The notes: generated by a model from the sequence alone, not told the origin. A DNA stretch of 64,000 bases from Stutzerimonas degradans (GCF_024448505.1 NZ_JAMOHV010000001.1:248001-312000); one strand, 5' to 3'. Shown: positions 54,182-64,000, counted from the stretch's first letter. Numbers and translations are program-made.

Positions 54182-55192
54182 ATGTCACGCGTAACCCTGA
54201 GTCGCTACCTGATCGAGCAGACCCGCAGCAACAACACTCCCGCGGATCTGCGCTTCCTTATCGAGGTGGTGGCGCGCGCGTGCAAGGCCATCAGCCATCA
54301 GGTGTCCAAGGGCGCGCTGGGCGGCGTGCTCGGCAGCATGGATACGGAGAACGTGCAGGGCGAGGTGCAGAAGAAACTCGACGTGCTGTCCAACGAGATC
54401 CTGCTGGAAGCCAACGAGTGGGGCGGCACCCTGGCCGGCATGGCGTCCGAGGAAATGGACAAGCCGTACCAGATTCCCGGCCGCTACCCCAAAGGCGCCT
54501 ACCTGCTGCTGTTCGATCCGCTGGACGGCTCCAGCAACATCGACGTCAACGTCTCGGTCGGCACCATCTTCTCCGTGCTGCGCTGCCCGGGTGACTGCTT
54601 CAGCCAGAACGACTCGCTGGGCGAGGAAGCCTTCCTCCAGCCGGGTACCCGCCAGGTGGCCGCCGGCTACGCGATCTACGGTCCGCAGACCATGCTGGTG
54701 CTGACCCTCGGCCACGGCGTCATGGGCTTCACCCTCGACCGCGAGCTGGGCAGCTTCGTGCTGACCCACGAACACCTCCGCGTGCCGCAGAGCACTGCAG
54801 AATTCGCTATCAACATGTCCAACCAGCGCCACTGGCAGGCGCCGGTCAAGCGCTACGTCGAAGAATTGCTGGCCGGTCAGGAAGGGCCGCTGGGCAAGAA
54901 CTACAACATGCGCTGGATCGCCTCGATGGTGGCCGACGTGCACCGCATCCTCACCCGCGGCGGCCTGTTCATGTACCCGTGGGACGCCCGCGAGCCGGAG
55001 AAGCCCGGCAAGCTGCGGCTGATGTACGAAGCCAACCCGATGTCGTTCATCATCGAGCAGGCCGGTGGCGCCGCCACCGATGGCAAGCAACGCATCCTCG
55101 ACATCGAGCCCACCTCGCTGCACCAGCGTGTGCCGGTGTTCCTCGGCTCGAAGGAAGAAGTCGAGCGCGTCACCGGCTATCACCAGGCCTGA
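54182..55192 (+). CDS. fbp: Fructose-1,6-bisphosphatase, class I
   Basis: Gluconeogenic hydrolysis of fructose-1,6-bisphosphate to fructose-6-phosphate, Mg-dependent. It has 336 residues. The metal and phosphate motif DPLDGSSN is at 112-119, and [20 protein letters not shown] is the class I C-terminal signature. ATG 54182 follows GGAG. A T-rich stretch (54127-54132) and TAAACT upstream may belong to its promoter. The DUF924 gene begins 4 bases after its stop. It pairs functionally with pckA in the same window. Confidence 0.96.
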   Translation: MSRVTLSRYLIEQTRSNNTPADLRFLIEVVARACKAISHQVSKGALGGVLGSMDTENVQGEVQKKLDVLSNEILLEANEWGGTLAGMASEEMDKPYQIPGRYPKGAYLLLFDPLDGSSNIDVNVSVGTIFSVLRCPGDCFSQNDSLGEEAFLQPGTRQVAAGYAIYGPQTMLVLTLGHGVMGFTLDRELGSFVLTHEHLRVPQSTAEFAINMSNQRHWQAPVKRYVEELLAGQEGPLGKNYNMRWIASMVADVHRILTRGGLFMYPWDAREPEKPGKLRLMYEANPMSFIIEQAGGAATDGKQRILDIEPTSLHQRVPVFLGSKEEVERVTGYHQA

Positions 55193-55196
55193 TGTG

Positions 55197-55802
55197 ATGC
55201 CCGTGCCCTGGCAGCAACTGCTGGACTGGTGGTTCGGCCAGGGCACCACGGCGCGCGAGATCTCGGCCGAAAAGCATGTGCTCTGGTTCGGCTACCGGAA
55301 CGCGCAGGACGCCCAGGCGCGCGAACGCTTCGGCGCGCTGTGCGAACAGGCACTGCGTGGCGAACTCGATGATGCCTGGACGGCCAGCCCCGAGGGCTGG
55401 CTGGCGCTGATCCTGCTGCTCGACCAGCTGCCGCGGATGATTCACCGCGGTACGCCGCAGGCCTTCGCTGGCGATGCGCGGGCACAGCAACTGGTGCGCC
55501 AGGGGCTGGCGCACGGTGGCGATGTGCTGCTGGCGCCGATCCAGCGGGTGTTCATCTACCTGGTGCTGGAACACGCCGAGGACCTGGCGCAGCAAGAGCT
55601 GGCCGTCGCGCACTTCGAGCAGCTGCGCGAGATTGCCGCGGCGGATGAACAGCTGCTGTTCGACGACTTTCTCGATTACGCCCGGCGCCACCGCGCCGTG
55701 ATTGCCCGCTTCGGCCGTTTCCCGCATCGCAATGCGACGCTCGGGCGCGAGTCGAGCGAAGCCGAGCGCGCGTTCCTCACCGAACCGGGATCGCGCTTCT
55801 AG
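55197..55802 (+). CDS. DUF924-family protein
   Basis: A 201-residue, mostly helical cytoplasmic protein. Conserved family features are LDWWFGQ at the N-terminus, LILLLDQLPRMIHRGTPQAF in the middle, and FDDFLDYARRHRAVIARFGRFPHRNATLGRES near the end (TPR-like fold). Function unknown. It starts 4 bases after the fbp stop with no own ribosome site, so it is translationally coupled to fbp. Confidence 0.85.
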   Translation: MPVPWQQLLDWWFGQGTTAREISAEKHVLWFGYRNAQDAQARERFGALCEQALRGELDDAWTASPEGWLALILLLDQLPRMIHRGTPQAFAGDARAQQLVRQGLAHGGDVLLAPIQRVFIYLVLEHAEDLAQQELAVAHFEQLREIAAADEQLLFDDFLDYARRHRAVIARFGRFPHRNATLGRESSEAERAFLTEPGSRF

Positions 55803-55882
55803 GTGATTGCGCCGTTCGGCCCATGGCCGGCACGGCTGCCGGCCAGGCGCTAGTCTTTCCGTACCTGACAAGGAGTTTGCTC

Positions 55883-56137
55883 ATGCCGCTGCGCTTTTCC
55901 GCCCTGATCGCCATCGCCTTGCTGCTGGGTGCCTGCAGCAAGATCACCCAGGACAATTTCGCCCAGCTCAAGCCTGGCATGCCCCGCGTCGAGGTCGAAC
56001 AGCTGCTCGGCAAGCCGGAGGAGTGCGCGGGCGCGCTGGGTATGTCCAGCTGCACCTGGGGCGACAAGAATCGCTTCATCAGCATCCAGTTCGCCGGCGA
56101 CAAGGTGATGATGTTTTCCGGCAAGGGGCTCAAATGA
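55883..56137 (+). CDS. Small lipoprotein, DUF3862-like
   Basis: An 84-residue lipoprotein with a signal peptide and lipobox LLGAC (Cys18). The mature domain contains ITQDNFAQLKPGMPRVEVEQLLGKPEE, the BamE/SmpA-like pattern of helix then Pro-Gly-containing turn. This fits DUF3862 small lipoproteins. Residue after the lipid Cys is Ser, which favours outer-membrane sorting. AAGGAG precedes ATG 55883. Its stop overlaps the lipocalin start (ATGA). Confidence 0.82.
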   Translation: MPLRFSALIAIALLLGACSKITQDNFAQLKPGMPRVEVEQLLGKPEECAGALGMSSCTWGDKNRFISIQFAGDKVMMFSGKGLK

Positions 56138-56685
56138 TGGTCATGCGCATGCTGGCGGCACTGTCGTGCGTACTGTTGCTGGGCTGTGCCGGCGCGACGA
56201 GCAGCGAGGCACCTCCGACCACTGCCGGCCAGGTCGATCTCGAACGCTACCAGGGCACTTGGTACGAGCTGGCGCGACTGCCGATGTTCTTTCAGCGCAA
56301 CTGCTTGGAATCCGAGGCGAATTACCGTCTGCAGGACGACGCCAGCGTCGCGGTAATCAACCGTTGCCGCACTGCCGGCGGTGACTGGCAGCAGGCTGTC
56401 GGCCAGGCGGTGGCGCAGGAGCCGGGACGCACCGATCGTCTGTGGGTGCGCTTCGATAACTGGTTCAGCCGCCTGTTTCCGCAGCTGACGCGCGGCCACT
56501 ACTGGATCCTGTTCCTCGACGACGACTACCAGAGCGTGCTGGTGGGCAGCCCTGATCGCGAATACCTCTGGCTGATGGCGCGCACGCCGCAGGTTTCCGC
56601 GCAGGTACGCGACCGCCTGCTGCAGGAAGCGCAGGCCCGCGGTTACCACACCGAATCGCTGGTCTGGCGCGGCGAACAGCAGTAG
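56134..56685 (+). CDS. blc: Bacterial lipocalin (Blc-like lipoprotein)
   Basis: A 183-residue outer-membrane lipoprotein. The signal peptide ends with lipobox LLLGCAG. The lipocalin fold shows its signature GTWYELARLP at about 40-50, the second conserved block RFDNWFSRLFPQLTRGHYWIL, and YLWLMARTP near the C-terminus. Blc binds lysophospholipids or fatty acids under envelope stress. The first codon overlaps the preceding lipoprotein gene; two further in-frame ATGs follow within four codons, and the second is better spaced from AAGGGG. Confidence 0.9.
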   Translation: MMVMRMLAALSCVLLLGCAGATSSEAPPTTAGQVDLERYQGTWYELARLPMFFQRNCLESEANYRLQDDASVAVINRCRTAGGDWQQAVGQAVAQEPGRTDRLWVRFDNWFSRLFPQLTRGHYWILFLDDDYQSVLVGSPDREYLWLMARTPQVSAQVRDRLLQEAQARGYHTESLVWRGEQQ

Positions 56686-56814
56686 CGCGCCCGCCGGGCG
56701 TCTTGAGGCGAGGCGGATCAATTTACGCAGCGGCATGCCCGTGCGGGTGATCCTCGCTATGATGCCGGACATATCCAGGGGCCGGCCGCCGGCCATGCAG
56801 ATCGGGAGTGTGCC

Positions 56815-57789
56815 ATGCAGAGCTTGTATCCGGAGATCAAACCCTATGCGCGACACGAGCTGGCGGTGGAGGAACCGCATGTGCTCTACGTCGACGAGAG
56901 CGGTACTCCGGATGGCCTGCCGGTGCTGTTCGTGCATGGCGGCCCCGGCGGCGGCTGCGATGCGCTGAGTCGGCGCTTCTTCGACCCCACGGTCTATCGC
57001 ATCATCACCTTCGATCAGCGCGGCTGCGGGCGCTCCACACCGCACGCCAGCCTGGAGAACAACACCACTGCTCATCTGATCGCCGACATGCAGCGCATTC
57101 GCGAATTTCTCGGCATCGACAAGTGGGTGCTGTTCGGCGGCTCGTGGGGCTCGACGCTGTCGCTGGCCTACGCCCAGGCGCACCCCGCGCATGTGCATGC
57201 ACTGATCCTGCGCGGCATCTTCCTCTGTCGGCCGCAGGACCTGGCCTGGTTCTACCAGGAAGGTGCGAGCCGGCTGTTCCCTGATTATTGGGACGATTTC
57301 GTCGCGCCGATTCCACCGGAGGAGCGCGGCAATCTGATGCAGGCGTTCTACCAGCGCCTGACCGGCGCCGACCAGATCGCGCAGATGCACGCGGCCAAGG
57401 CCTGGTCGTGCTGGGAAGGCCGCACCGCCACGCTGCGGCCCAATCCGCAGGTGGTGGAGCGTTTCGGTGATCCCCATCGCGCGCTGTCGATGGCGCGCAT
57501 CGAATGCCACTACTTCGTCAATCAGGCCTTTCTCGAACCGGACCAGCTGCTGCGCGACATGCCGCGGATTGCCCATCTGCCCGGCATCATCGTGCATGGC
57601 CGCTACGATGCCATCTGCCCGCTGGACAACGCCTGGGCACTGCATCAGGCGTGGCCGGAGAGCGAGCTGCAGATCATCCGCGACGCCGGTCATTCGGCGG
57701 CCGAAAGCGGCATCACCGATGCGCTGGTGCGCGCCGCCGCCGATATCGCGCAGCGCCTGACCAACGTACCGCCGGCGGATGACGCCTGA
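56815..57789 (+). CDS. pip: Proline iminopeptidase
   Basis: Alpha/beta hydrolase that removes N-terminal proline from peptides (family S33). It has 324 residues. The oxyanion-hole motif is HGGPGGG at 41-47. The nucleophile is Ser110 in [15 protein letters not shown] follows the oxyanion motif, and the acid and base lie in GRYDAICP and [11 protein letters not shown] 56815 has GGGAG 8 bases upstream. It overlaps the dtd start by one base (TGATGA), and this pair is conserved in pseudomonads. Confidence 0.95.
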   Translation: MQSLYPEIKPYARHELAVEEPHVLYVDESGTPDGLPVLFVHGGPGGGCDALSRRFFDPTVYRIITFDQRGCGRSTPHASLENNTTAHLIADMQRIREFLGIDKWVLFGGSWGSTLSLAYAQAHPAHVHALILRGIFLCRPQDLAWFYQEGASRLFPDYWDDFVAPIPPEERGNLMQAFYQRLTGADQIAQMHAAKAWSCWEGRTATLRPNPQVVERFGDPHRALSMARIECHYFVNQAFLEPDQLLRDMPRIAHLPGIIVHGRYDAICPLDNAWALHQAWPESELQIIRDAGHSAAESGITDALVRAAADIAQRLTNVPPADDA

Positions 57790-58226
57790 TGAAGGCGCTG
57801 CTGCAGCGTGTGCGGCACGCGCGGGTCGAGGTGGCGGGTGAGGTGGTCGGCGCGATTGATCAGGGGCTGCTGGTGCTGATCGGTGTGGAGCGCGAGGACG
57901 ACCAGGCGCGCGCCGACAAGCTCCTGCACAAACTGCTCAACTACCGCGTCTTCGCCGATGCCGAAGGGCGCATGAACCGCTCGCTCAAGGACGTCGGTGG
58001 CGGTCTGCTGCTGGTGTCGCAGTTCACCCTCGCCGCCGATACCCGCAGCGGTCTGCGCCCCAGCTTCTCCAGCGCGGCGCCGCCGTCACAGGGCGAGGCG
58101 CTCTACGACTACCTGCTGGCGCAGGCCCGTCGGCAGCACCCACAGGTCGCCTGCGGGCGTTTCGGTGCCGAGATGCAGGTGCATCTGCAGAACGACGGAC
58201 CGGTGACCTTCCTGCTGGAGAGCTGA
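57789..58226 (+). CDS. dtd: D-aminoacyl-tRNA deacylase
   Basis: Removes D-amino acids wrongly attached to tRNA, using the cross-subunit active site of a homodimer. It has 145 residues, standard length. The catalytic motifs are SQFTLAAD starting at residue 77 and the Gly-cisPro motif NDGPVTF near the C-terminus. It is translationally coupled to pip. Confidence 0.96.
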   Translation: MKALLQRVRHARVEVAGEVVGAIDQGLLVLIGVEREDDQARADKLLHKLLNYRVFADAEGRMNRSLKDVGGGLLLVSQFTLAADTRSGLRPSFSSAAPPSQGEALYDYLLAQARRQHPQVACGRFGAEMQVHLQNDGPVTFLLES

Positions 58227-58229
58227 GGT

Positions 58230-58649
58230 TCAGGAGCGCGCCGGTTCCAGGTCGTTGTCGCGCAGCCAGCTGAGCGCATATTCGCGTAACTGGACCGTCT
58301 GATAGCGCAACCAGGCCTCGCGCACCGTGGGAAAGTCCTCCAGCTTGAAGTCGAAGGTGCGCAGCGGCTTGCGCCCCTTCAGCGCATTGCTCAACACGGC
58401 ATGCGCGATAGGGTCGTGCTGGGTGAACAGGAAGGCCTCGCGCATGGCGATGGCCTGCGCCAGCTCCAGCGGCGCGATGTGCAGATAGCGATCCTGCTGG
58501 ATGTCGTATTTGTCCATGACGCCGGGGGTCGGATCGCCAGGAAAGATCGCGCGAATCTCGCCACTCTCCAGGTCGAGGTAGTACTCGGCGGTGTCGCGCC
58601 CATCCAGCGCGAATTCCAGACGGTGCATATCGATGGTCAGTGGTCGCAT
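58230..58649 (-). CDS. UPF0158-family protein
   Basis: A 139-residue conserved hypothetical protein of the UPF0158 type. The family pattern is an N-terminal beta section (YYLDLESGEIRAIFPGD), a helix with REAFLFTQHDPIAHAVLSNAL, and a C-terminal DFPTVREAWLRYQ. Function unknown. ATG 58649 lacks a strong ribosome site; longer in-frame starts give non-native sequence. It is convergent with dtd, 3 bases apart. Confidence 0.82.
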   Translation of the reverse strand: MRPLTIDMHRLEFALDGRDTAEYYLDLESGEIRAIFPGDPTPGVMDKYDIQQDRYLHIAPLELAQAIAMREAFLFTQHDPIAHAVLSNALKGRKPLRTFDFKLEDFPTVREAWLRYQTVQLREYALSWLRDNDLEPARS

Positions 58650-58869
58650 GAAAGGCCGCTCTCGTGCAGTGATCGTGGGACGCGCCGGCGCAACGGCTGG
58701 CGCAGCTGAAATGCGATCGAGCCCTGGCGGGCCGGGGAAAACCAACCGCATGGAGTGGGTCGTTATAAACGGCCTGTAGCGTCTGACCGCCCGGCACCGG
58801 GTGGGTGCGTCACGCTCATCGGAGAATGCGCGCCGCGCGCCGCGCGCTGGCGGCGTCTCCGGAGTGGGC

Positions 58870-59577
58870 TCAGAACAGGCGGGCCAGCAGCGCGCTGACC
58901 GCGGTCTCCACCCGCAGGATGCGCTCGCCCAACTGCACCGGCTGCAGGCCGGCTTCAGCGAGTTTGTCGACTTCGTAGGGGATCCAGCCACCCTCCGGAC
59001 CGATGGCGAGCGTCACCGGCCCCTCGACGGCGCGCGGGCAGGTCGGGTAGTCGCCGGGATGCCCGACCAGCCCGAGGGTGCCGGCAGCCAGTTGCGGCAG
59101 GCGATCTTCGACGAAGGGTTTGAAGCGTTTCTCGATGATGACGTCCGGCAGTACGGTGTCGCGGGCCTGCTCCAGGCCGAGAATCAGCTGCTCGCGGATC
59201 GCCGCCGGTTCGAGAAAGGGGGTCTGCCAGAAGCTCTTCTCTACCCGGTAGCTATTGAGCAGCACCAGCCGCGGCACGCCCATGCTGGCTACGGTCTGCA
59301 GCACACGCTTGAGCATCTTCGGCCGGGGCAGTGCGAGCAGCAGGGTGAGTGGCAGCTTCGCGGGTGGCGGCTGGTCGAACTCGACCTCGAGCTCGGCCTC
59401 GGCGGTCGTCAGGCGCAGCAACCGGCCTTGTCCTATCGCGCCGCCCAGCAGGCCGACCCGCAGAGTCGCGCCGGGCTCGGCGCGGTGCACGTCCTGCAGG
59501 TGGGTCAGCCGCCGGTCGCGCAGCAATACGCGGCGCTCGGCGACGAAATCAGCCGGCTCGAGCAGCAGCAGGTTCAC
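58870..59577 (-). CDS. rsmE: 16S rRNA m3U1498 methyltransferase RsmE
   Basis: SPOUT-class methyltransferase that modifies U1498 of 16S rRNA in assembled 30S subunits. It has 235 residues. The knot motifs are present: [15 protein letters not shown] and [15 protein letters not shown]. An N-terminal PUA-like domain reads [14 protein letters not shown]. The start is GTG 59577, overlapping the tatC stop as GTGA. Placement directly after tatC, as the tail of the tat operon, is unusual in a functional sense but fits coupled translation. Confidence 0.94.
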   Translation of the reverse strand: MNLLLLEPADFVAERRVLLRDRRLTHLQDVHRAEPGATLRVGLLGGAIGQGRLLRLTTAEAELEVEFDQPPPAKLPLTLLLALPRPKMLKRVLQTVASMGVPRLVLLNSYRVEKSFWQTPFLEPAAIREQLILGLEQARDTVLPDVIIEKRFKPFVEDRLPQLAAGTLGLVGHPGDYPTCPRAVEGPVTLAIGPEGGWIPYEVDKLAEAGLQPVQLGERILRVETAVSALLARLF

Positions 59578-60377
59578 GGGCGCGGGGCGGGCGGCTGGCT
59601 GCCGGCGTCCGATTGTTGCTCGTCTGCCAGCTCGGCCTCTTCCTGCTCACGCTTCTTGACCATGCTGCCGCAGAGCACGCCGGCCTCGAACAGCAGCCAC
59701 ATCGGCACCGCCAGCAGGGTCTGCGAGAACACGTCCGGCGGGGTCAGCACCATGCCGACGACGAAGCAGCCGACGACCACATAAGGACGGCTCTTGCGCA
59801 GGGTGGCGACATCGACAATGCCAACCCAGATCAGCAGGAAGGTCGCCACCGGAATCTCGAACGCCACGCCGAAGGCGAAGAACAGCGTGAGCACGAAGTC
59901 CAGGTACTGGCCGATGTCGGTCATCATCGCCACGCCTTCGGGCGTCACGCTGGCGAAGAAGCCGAACATGATCGGGAACACCACGAAGTAGGCGAAAGCC
60001 ATGCCGGCGTAGAACAGCAGAATGCTGGAAATCAGCAGCGGTACGGCGATGCGCTTCTCGTGCTTGTACAGGCCGGGCGCGATGAAGCCCCAGATCTGGT
60101 GCAGGATGATCGGCATCGAGAGGAACAGCGCGACCATCAGTGTCAGCTTGAACGGCGTCAGGAACGGCGAGGCGACCCCGGTGGCGATCATCGTCGCGCC
60201 TTCGGGCAGGTAGGCGCGCAGCGGTGCGGCGACCAGCGAATAGATCTGCTGGGAGAAATAGAACAGGCCGCCGAACAGCACCAGGATCGCGATGACGCAG
60301 TGCAGCAGGCGCTTGCGCAGTTCGGTCAGGTGGGCGATCAGCGGCATTTCCTGATCGTCGAGGGAAGGCTTGCTCAT
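59574..60377 (-). CDS. tatC: Sec-independent protein translocase TatC
   Basis: Core receptor of the twin-arginine export system with six transmembrane helices. It has 267 residues. Conserved features are [15 protein letters not shown] at the N-terminus (signal-peptide binding), [18 protein letters not shown], and [16 protein letters not shown] with the conserved Phe/Glu pair. The acidic tail of ~25 residues is longer than in E. coli. It overlaps tatB by 4 bases and rsmE by 4 bases. Confidence 0.96.
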   Translation of the reverse strand: MSKPSLDDQEMPLIAHLTELRKRLLHCVIAILVLFGGLFYFSQQIYSLVAAPLRAYLPEGATMIATGVASPFLTPFKLTLMVALFLSMPIILHQIWGFIAPGLYKHEKRIAVPLLISSILLFYAGMAFAYFVVFPIMFGFFASVTPEGVAMMTDIGQYLDFVLTLFFAFGVAFEIPVATFLLIWVGIVDVATLRKSRPYVVVGCFVVGMVLTPPDVFSQTLLAVPMWLLFEAGVLCGSMVKKREQEEAELADEQQSDAGSQPPAPRP

Positions 60378-60775
60378 GGCTCTGGCGATCTGTCAGGACG
60401 GGTAACGGGGGCCGACTCGGCGGGTTTGGCGGGCTCTGGCGTCGGTGCGGCAGCGGGGGGGCTGGCGGCTGCCTCGGCCACGGGGGCTGCGGCGGCTGTG
60501 GATGCCGCGGAGCTGCCGCTGGTCGAAGCCGGCGGCATGATGCTCTGCTTCATCTCGCGTTCGAGGTCGAGGATGCGTTCGTTGTGCAGTTGGCGACGAA
60601 TCTCGTCGGCGCCGATCTCGCGCTCGACCTCGGCCTTGATGTTGCTGAAGCTGCGTTTCAGCCGGCCGACCCACAGGCCGGTGGTGCGAACGGCTCCGGG
60701 CAGGCGTTCCGGCCCCAGCACCACCAGGGCCACCAGACCGACCAGAAGCAGTTCGGTAAAACCGATATCGAACAT
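60374..60775 (-). CDS. tatB: Twin-arginine translocase subunit TatB
   Basis: Single-pass Tat component that forms the substrate receptor with TatC. It has 133 residues. The N-terminal helix [26 protein letters not shown] has the conserved Glu and the hinge GPERLP, followed by an amphipathic helix. The C-terminal ~55 residues are a low-complexity Ala/Pro tail, typical of Pseudomonas TatB. It overlaps tatC by 4 bases. Confidence 0.95.
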   Translation of the reverse strand: MFDIGFTELLLVGLVALVVLGPERLPGAVRTTGLWVGRLKRSFSNIKAEVEREIGADEIRRQLHNERILDLEREMKQSIMPPASTSGSSAASTAAAAPVAEAAASPPAAAPTPEPAKPAESAPVTRPDRSPEP

Positions 60776-60851
60776 CAGGACGTGCTCATCATCAGGGAAG
60801 GTGCGCGCCGACAGCCCGAGCGCTGCTCAGGCCTGTCGGGGCTGCGGACGA

Positions 60852-61082
60852 CTAGTCTTTGCGGGTCGGCTCTTCGACCTTGCGCGCCTGGGCGTCGATG
60901 GTCTGCCCGGGCTTTTCCTCGACGCCTGGCTTGTCGTCGTCGGTGCCCATCGATTTGCGAAAGCCCTTGATCGCATCGCCGAGGTCGGAGCCCAGGCCCT
61001 TGAGGCGCTTGGTGCCGAACAGCATGATGACGATGAGCAGGATGATCAGGAGTTGCCAGATGCTAATGCCGCCAAGACCCAT
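60852..61082 (-). CDS. tatA: Twin-arginine translocase subunit TatA
   Basis: Pore-forming Tat component. It has 76 residues: short N-terminal helix [23 protein letters not shown] with the FGTKRL hinge, an amphipathic helix [16 protein letters not shown], and a charged tail. It lies 76 bases upstream of tatB and 21 bases after hisE, in an apparent hisIE-tatABC operon shared by pseudomonads. Confidence 0.96.
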   Translation of the reverse strand: MGLGGISIWQLLIILLIVIMLFGTKRLKGLGSDLGDAIKGFRKSMGTDDDKPGVEEKPGQTIDAQARKVEEPTRKD

Positions 61083-61103
61083 GATTTGATACTCCAGATA
61101 GAA

Positions 61104-61436
61104 TCAGGTTTGCGGACGCGCGGCTTTTTCCGCGTGTCCGGAGAGACCGAAGCGCCGGTCCAGTTCGTCCAGCACTGCCTGGGGATGCTGGCCGAGGGCG
61201 GCGAGCATGACCAGGCTGTGGAACCACAGGTCGGCGGTTTCGTAGATGAGATCGCTGCAGTCGCCGCTGGTGGCGGCGTCCTTGGCGGCCAGGATGGTTT
61301 CCACCGACTCCTCGCCAACCTTTTCGAGAATCTTGTTCAGGCCCTTGTGGTACAGGCTGGCCACGTAGGAACTGTCCGGTGCGGCGCCCTTGCGGGCTTC
61401 CAGCACTTCGGCCAGGCGGGTGAGGGTGTCACTCAT
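61104..61436 (-). CDS. hisE: Phosphoribosyl-ATP pyrophosphatase
   Basis: Second step of histidine synthesis, PR-ATP to PR-AMP. It has 110 residues. The MazG-like all-helical motif is [15 protein letters not shown] with acidic metal ligands, plus [17 protein letters not shown]. It is a separate gene rather than a HisIE fusion. GGAG precedes ATG 61436. It overlaps hisI by 8 bases. Confidence 0.95.
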   Translation of the reverse strand: MSDTLTRLAEVLEARKGAAPDSSYVASLYHKGLNKILEKVGEESVETILAAKDAATSGDCSDLIYETADLWFHSLVMLAALGQHPQAVLDELDRRFGLSGHAEKAARPQT

Positions 61437-61824
61437 GCTTGTGCTCCGCATAGATGGCGTGCGGGTCCTTCAGGACCGGCTCGACGACCTTCCAGGCGTC
61501 ATTCTCGAAGACCCTGTAGAAGCAGCTTTCGCGTCCGGTATGGCAGGCGATGCCACCGATCTGCTCGACCAGCAGGATGATCACATCGGCGTCGCAGTCC
61601 AGGCGCAGCTCGTGCAGCTTCTGCACATGGCCGGACTCCTCGCCCTTGCGCCACAGCTTGCCGCGCGAGCGTGACCAGTAGATGGCACGCTGCTCGCGGG
61701 CAGTCAGCGTCAGCGCCTCGCGATTCATCCAGGCCATCATCAGCACGCGGCCGGTCTTGTGGTCCTGGGCGATCGCCGGGACCAGCCCGTCGCTATTCCA
61801 GTTGATCTCGTCCAGCCAGTTCAT
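61429..61824 (-). CDS. hisI: Phosphoribosyl-AMP cyclohydrolase
   Basis: Third step of histidine synthesis, opening the adenine ring of PR-AMP. It has 131 residues. The motifs are [31 protein letters not shown], and the metal-binding Asp/Cys blocks LDCDADVI and [17 protein letters not shown] 61824 has GGAG 7 bases upstream; a start at 61848 would add eight residues without a ribosome site. It is coupled to hisE. Confidence 0.95.
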   Translation of the reverse strand: MNWLDEINWNSDGLVPAIAQDHKTGRVLMMAWMNREALTLTAREQRAIYWSRSRGKLWRKGEESGHVQKLHELRLDCDADVIILLVEQIGGIACHTGRESCFYRVFENDAWKVVEPVLKDPHAIYAEHKHE

Positions 61825-61873
61825 CGATATCTCCGCTGAGTGCGTCAAGTGTGCCAGCCCCCATCGAGCCTGG

Positions 61874-63484
61874 CTATCGGCGCACGACGATGTACGTGCC
61901 GGCCACCAGCATCACCCAGGCCGGCCAGGTTTGCGGCCCGACGAGGTGCTCGGCGCCGGCGGCGAGCGTGGCGCCACTACCCAGCAGCAGCGCGCCGATC
62001 AGCCGCAGCGGCCAGCCGCGGTTGCGCTCGCGCCAGGGCGGCGGCGGATTGTCGGCGTGCGGATGGGCCATGCGTTCGAGCAGCTCGCGCGTCATGTGTG
62101 CCAGGTGCGGAACCTGCTCGATCTGCGCATGCACGTTCTTCAGCAGCTGGCGCGGGCTCATGCGCTCGCGCATCCAGCGTTCCAGATAGGGCTGGCCGGT
62201 GGTCCAGAGGTCGAGCTGCGGATACAGCTCACGGCCCAGCCCCTCGATGTTCAGCAGGGTTTTCTGCAGCAGCACCAGCTGCGGCTGTACTTCCATGTTG
62301 AAGCGCCGGGCAACCTGGAACAGGCGCACCAGCAGCTGACCGAAGGAGATGTCCTTGAGCGGCTTCTCGAAGATCGGCTCGCACACCGTGCGGATCGCCG
62401 CCTCGAATTCGTTGACCTTGGTTTCCGCCGGCACCCAGCCCGAGTCGATGTGCAGCTGCGCCACCTTGCGGTAGTCGCGCTTGAAGAAGGCCATCAGGTT
62501 GCGCGCGAGATAGTCCTGGTCCTCGGGCGTCAGGCTGCCGACGATGCCGAAGTCCACCGCGATGTACTGCGGGCTCCACGGCTGATGGGTGCTGACGAAG
62601 ATGTTGCCCGGATGCATGTCGGCGTGGAAGAAACTGTCGCGGAACACCTGGGTGAAGAAGATTTCCACGCCGCGCTCGGCGAGCTGGCGCATGTCGGTGT
62701 TCTGCCGCGCGAGCGCCGCCATGTCGGTGACCGGCACGCCATAGATGCGCTCCATTACCAGCACCTGCGGGCGGCAATAGTCCCAATGCACCTGCGGCAC
62801 GTAGAGCAGCGGCGAGCCCTCGAAGTTGCGCCGCAGCTGGCTGGCGTTGGCCGCTTCGCGCAGCAGGTCGAGTTCGTCGTAGATCGTCTTGGCGTAATCC
62901 TCGACCACCTCGACCAGATGCAGCCGGCGGGCGTCGATCGAGGCGCGCTCGGCGGTCTTGGCCAGGAGGAACAGCCAGGCCAGATCCTGGCCGATCACCG
63001 GACGCAGGTTCGGCCGCACTACCTTGACGATGACTTCCTCGCCGCTGTGCAGCCGCGCGGCATGCACTTGAGCCACCGAGGCGGAGGCCAGCGGAGTGCT
63101 GTCGAAGCGGGCGAACAGCTCGCCGACCGGCGCGCCGAGCTGCTGCTCGATCAGCTCGATGGCATGTGCGGAATCGAACGGCGGCACGCGGTCCTGCAGC
63201 ATGGCCAGCTCGTCGGCGATATCGGCCGGCAGCAGGTCGCGACGGGTGGACAGCAGCTGGCCGAACTTGATGAAGATCGGTCCCAGCCCTTCCAGCGCCA
63301 GGCGCAGGCGCGCGCCGCGCGAAAGCGTGCTCTGGCGGCGTGGAACCCAGCGCCAGGGCAGCAGGTAGCTGGTGGTACGCAGCCACCAGGGCATCGGCAG
63401 GTCGAGCAGAATGTCATCCAGGCGGTAACGGATCACCACCAGCAGGATGCGGAACAGGCGGGCAGTGGCAGCGAACAGCTTCAT
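61874..63484 (-). CDS. ubiB: Ubiquinone biosynthesis ATPase-like kinase UbiB
   Basis: An atypical protein-kinase-like ATPase needed for ubiquinone synthesis, probably extracting or presenting hydrophobic intermediates. It has 536 residues. The ABC1/ADCK features are KxGQ (Lys73-Gln76), the Ala-rich nucleotide loop [22 protein letters not shown] and DFGIVG. Two C-terminal hydrophobic helices (about 495-530) anchor it. ATG 63484 overlaps the ubiJ stop (ATGA); a longer frame reading to 63904 is noise. Confidence 0.96.
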   Translation of the reverse strand: MKLFAATARLFRILLVVIRYRLDDILLDLPMPWWLRTTSYLLPWRWVPRRQSTLSRGARLRLALEGLGPIFIKFGQLLSTRRDLLPADIADELAMLQDRVPPFDSAHAIELIEQQLGAPVGELFARFDSTPLASASVAQVHAARLHSGEEVIVKVVRPNLRPVIGQDLAWLFLLAKTAERASIDARRLHLVEVVEDYAKTIYDELDLLREAANASQLRRNFEGSPLLYVPQVHWDYCRPQVLVMERIYGVPVTDMAALARQNTDMRQLAERGVEIFFTQVFRDSFFHADMHPGNIFVSTHQPWSPQYIAVDFGIVGSLTPEDQDYLARNLMAFFKRDYRKVAQLHIDSGWVPAETKVNEFEAAIRTVCEPIFEKPLKDISFGQLLVRLFQVARRFNMEVQPQLVLLQKTLLNIEGLGRELYPQLDLWTTGQPYLERWMRERMSPRQLLKNVHAQIEQVPHLAHMTRELLERMAHPHADNPPPPWRERNRGWPLRLIGALLLGSGATLAAGAEHLVGPQTWPAWVMLVAGTYIVVRR

Positions 63485-64000
63485 TCGGCTTGATCTGGTT
63501 TCAGGTGGAGAGCGAGGCGTTCGACGCGTGCCTCGAGTCGGTCGAGGGCCAGTTTCAGTGCGTCCAGCTCGGCGAAGCGCGCTTCGGCTTCGGCCTGGCC
63601 GACCAGTGCGCGGCTTTCCTCGCTGAGGTAGTCGGCCAGGTCCAGGCGCAGCGAGTCGGCGCTGTCGCGCGCCCAGCGCAACGGCGCGCGCACGCTGGAA
63701 CCGAGCAGCTGGCTGGCGACCGGGCCGAGCCAGCGCGAGAGTTCGTATTCCCAGTCCAGTTCGAGGTCCTGCAGCACCTCGGCGAGATTCATCAGCACGC
63801 CGCTGTCGCCGTCGATCTCGACGTCCGGGCCGTGCAGTACGGCCGTCTTGTTGCGACTGACGGCGAGCCGGAGCAGGCTGCTCGCCGGGGCGCGCAGGCG
63901 GCAATCGGCATCGCTGGCCCAGCTCGAGGCGAGGCGCAGGCCCTCTTCATCGGCAAGGACGAACAGACGCCAGTTCGGCGCCGTGCACTCGATCTCGATG
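63481..64000 (-). CDS. ubiJ: Ubiquinone biosynthesis accessory factor UbiJ (start beyond window)
   Basis: Binds lipid intermediates of ubiquinone synthesis through an SCP2 domain and organises the Ubi complex. The frame is open at the right edge, so only about 172 C-terminal residues are seen. The visible N-terminal part ([20 protein letters not shown]) belongs to the SCP2 fold. The C-terminal part ([20 protein letters not shown]) is a coiled-coil-like helix. It overlaps ubiB by 4 bases. ubiE is expected upstream, outside the window. Confidence 0.9.
   Translation of the reverse strand, partial: IEIECTAPNWRLFVLADEEGLRLASSWASDADCRLRAPASSLLRLAVSRNKTAVLHGPDVEIDGDSGVLMNLAEVLQDLELDWEYELSRWLGPVASQLLGSSVRAPLRWARDSADSLRLDLADYLSEESRALVGQAEAEARFAELDALKLALDRLEARVERLALHLKPDQAE

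Noticed and set aside
51433-54183. A 916-codon open frame on the minus strand opposite glgP
   Set aside because: It is the mirror of glgP codon bias in GC-rich DNA. The translated sequence is rich in Val/Gly/Ala/Gln/His, has no family motifs or ribosome site, and glgP is certain.
63485-63904. N-terminal extension of UbiB
   Set aside because: Low-complexity Arg/Pro/Ala sequence overlapping ubiJ in another frame; UbiB starts at [11 protein letters not shown].

Overview
This is a 64 kb piece of a high-GC gammaproteobacterial chromosome with dense genes, short intergenic gaps and many 4 to 8 base gene overlaps. Protein sequences (PhoU, ArgA, GshA, Tex, an AmgRS-like OmpR/EnvZ pair, RimB/RimK, PckA, TatABC, UbiB) and gene order point to the family Pseudomonadaceae. 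My best guess is the Stutzerimonas (Pseudomonas stutzeri) group; this rests on recalled similarity, not a search. I see no tRNA, rRNA, CRISPR array, complete insertion sequence or prophage. The window is mostly core genome with a few accessory genes and short palindromic elements.

Layout. 1-4.9 kb: pstC (cut by the window edge), pstA, pstB and phoU, the high-affinity phosphate system, with a palindromic MITE-like element between pstB and phoU. 5-7.8 kb: an overlapping pair on the minus strand, a DUF3482 GTPase and a DUF2868 membrane protein, of unknown function. 7.8-14.4 kb: NCS2 purine permease, glycerophosphodiesterase, folA, YitT-family protein, a YfcE-like phosphoesterase and a lone GspE/PilB-type ATPase. 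14.5-19.6 kb: a second phosphate cluster, with a CYTH/CHAD triphosphatase-like protein, one PiT transporter, and a divergent DUF47 plus PiT operon. 19.7-28.9 kb: argE, argA, gshA, a PaaI-like thioesterase, tex, ompR/envZ. 29-34.3 kb: rimK/rimB, hslR, hslO, pckA and a nitroreductase.

34.4-48 kb is the more accessory part: a soluble FIST-domain chemoreceptor, a tiny membrane protein, an orphan SdhB paralog, a YetF-like protein with a partner, a LysR regulator divergent from a four-gene acyl-CoA operon (3-hydroxyacyl-CoA dehydrogenase, acyl-CoA dehydrogenase, iron alcohol dehydrogenase, thioesterase), a duplicated glycine-zipper protein and a PAS hybrid histidine kinase. 48-58.7 kb returns to housekeeping genes: yrfG, nudE-cysQ, YiiD-like and YkgJ-like proteins, glgP, fbp, DUF924, two lipoproteins, pip, dtd and UPF0158. 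58.8-64 kb on the minus strand is ubiJ (cut)-ubiB-hisI-hisE-tatA-tatB-tatC-rsmE.

Taken together, the window carries phosphate uptake and possible polyphosphate handling, arginine and glutathione biosynthesis entry points, gluconeogenesis (pckA, fbp), stress proteostasis (Hsp15, Hsp33, AmgRS), twin-arginine export and ubiquinone synthesis. The least explained parts are the GTPase/DUF2868 pair, the FIST chemoreceptor, the orphan SdhB and the LysR-linked acyl-CoA operon.
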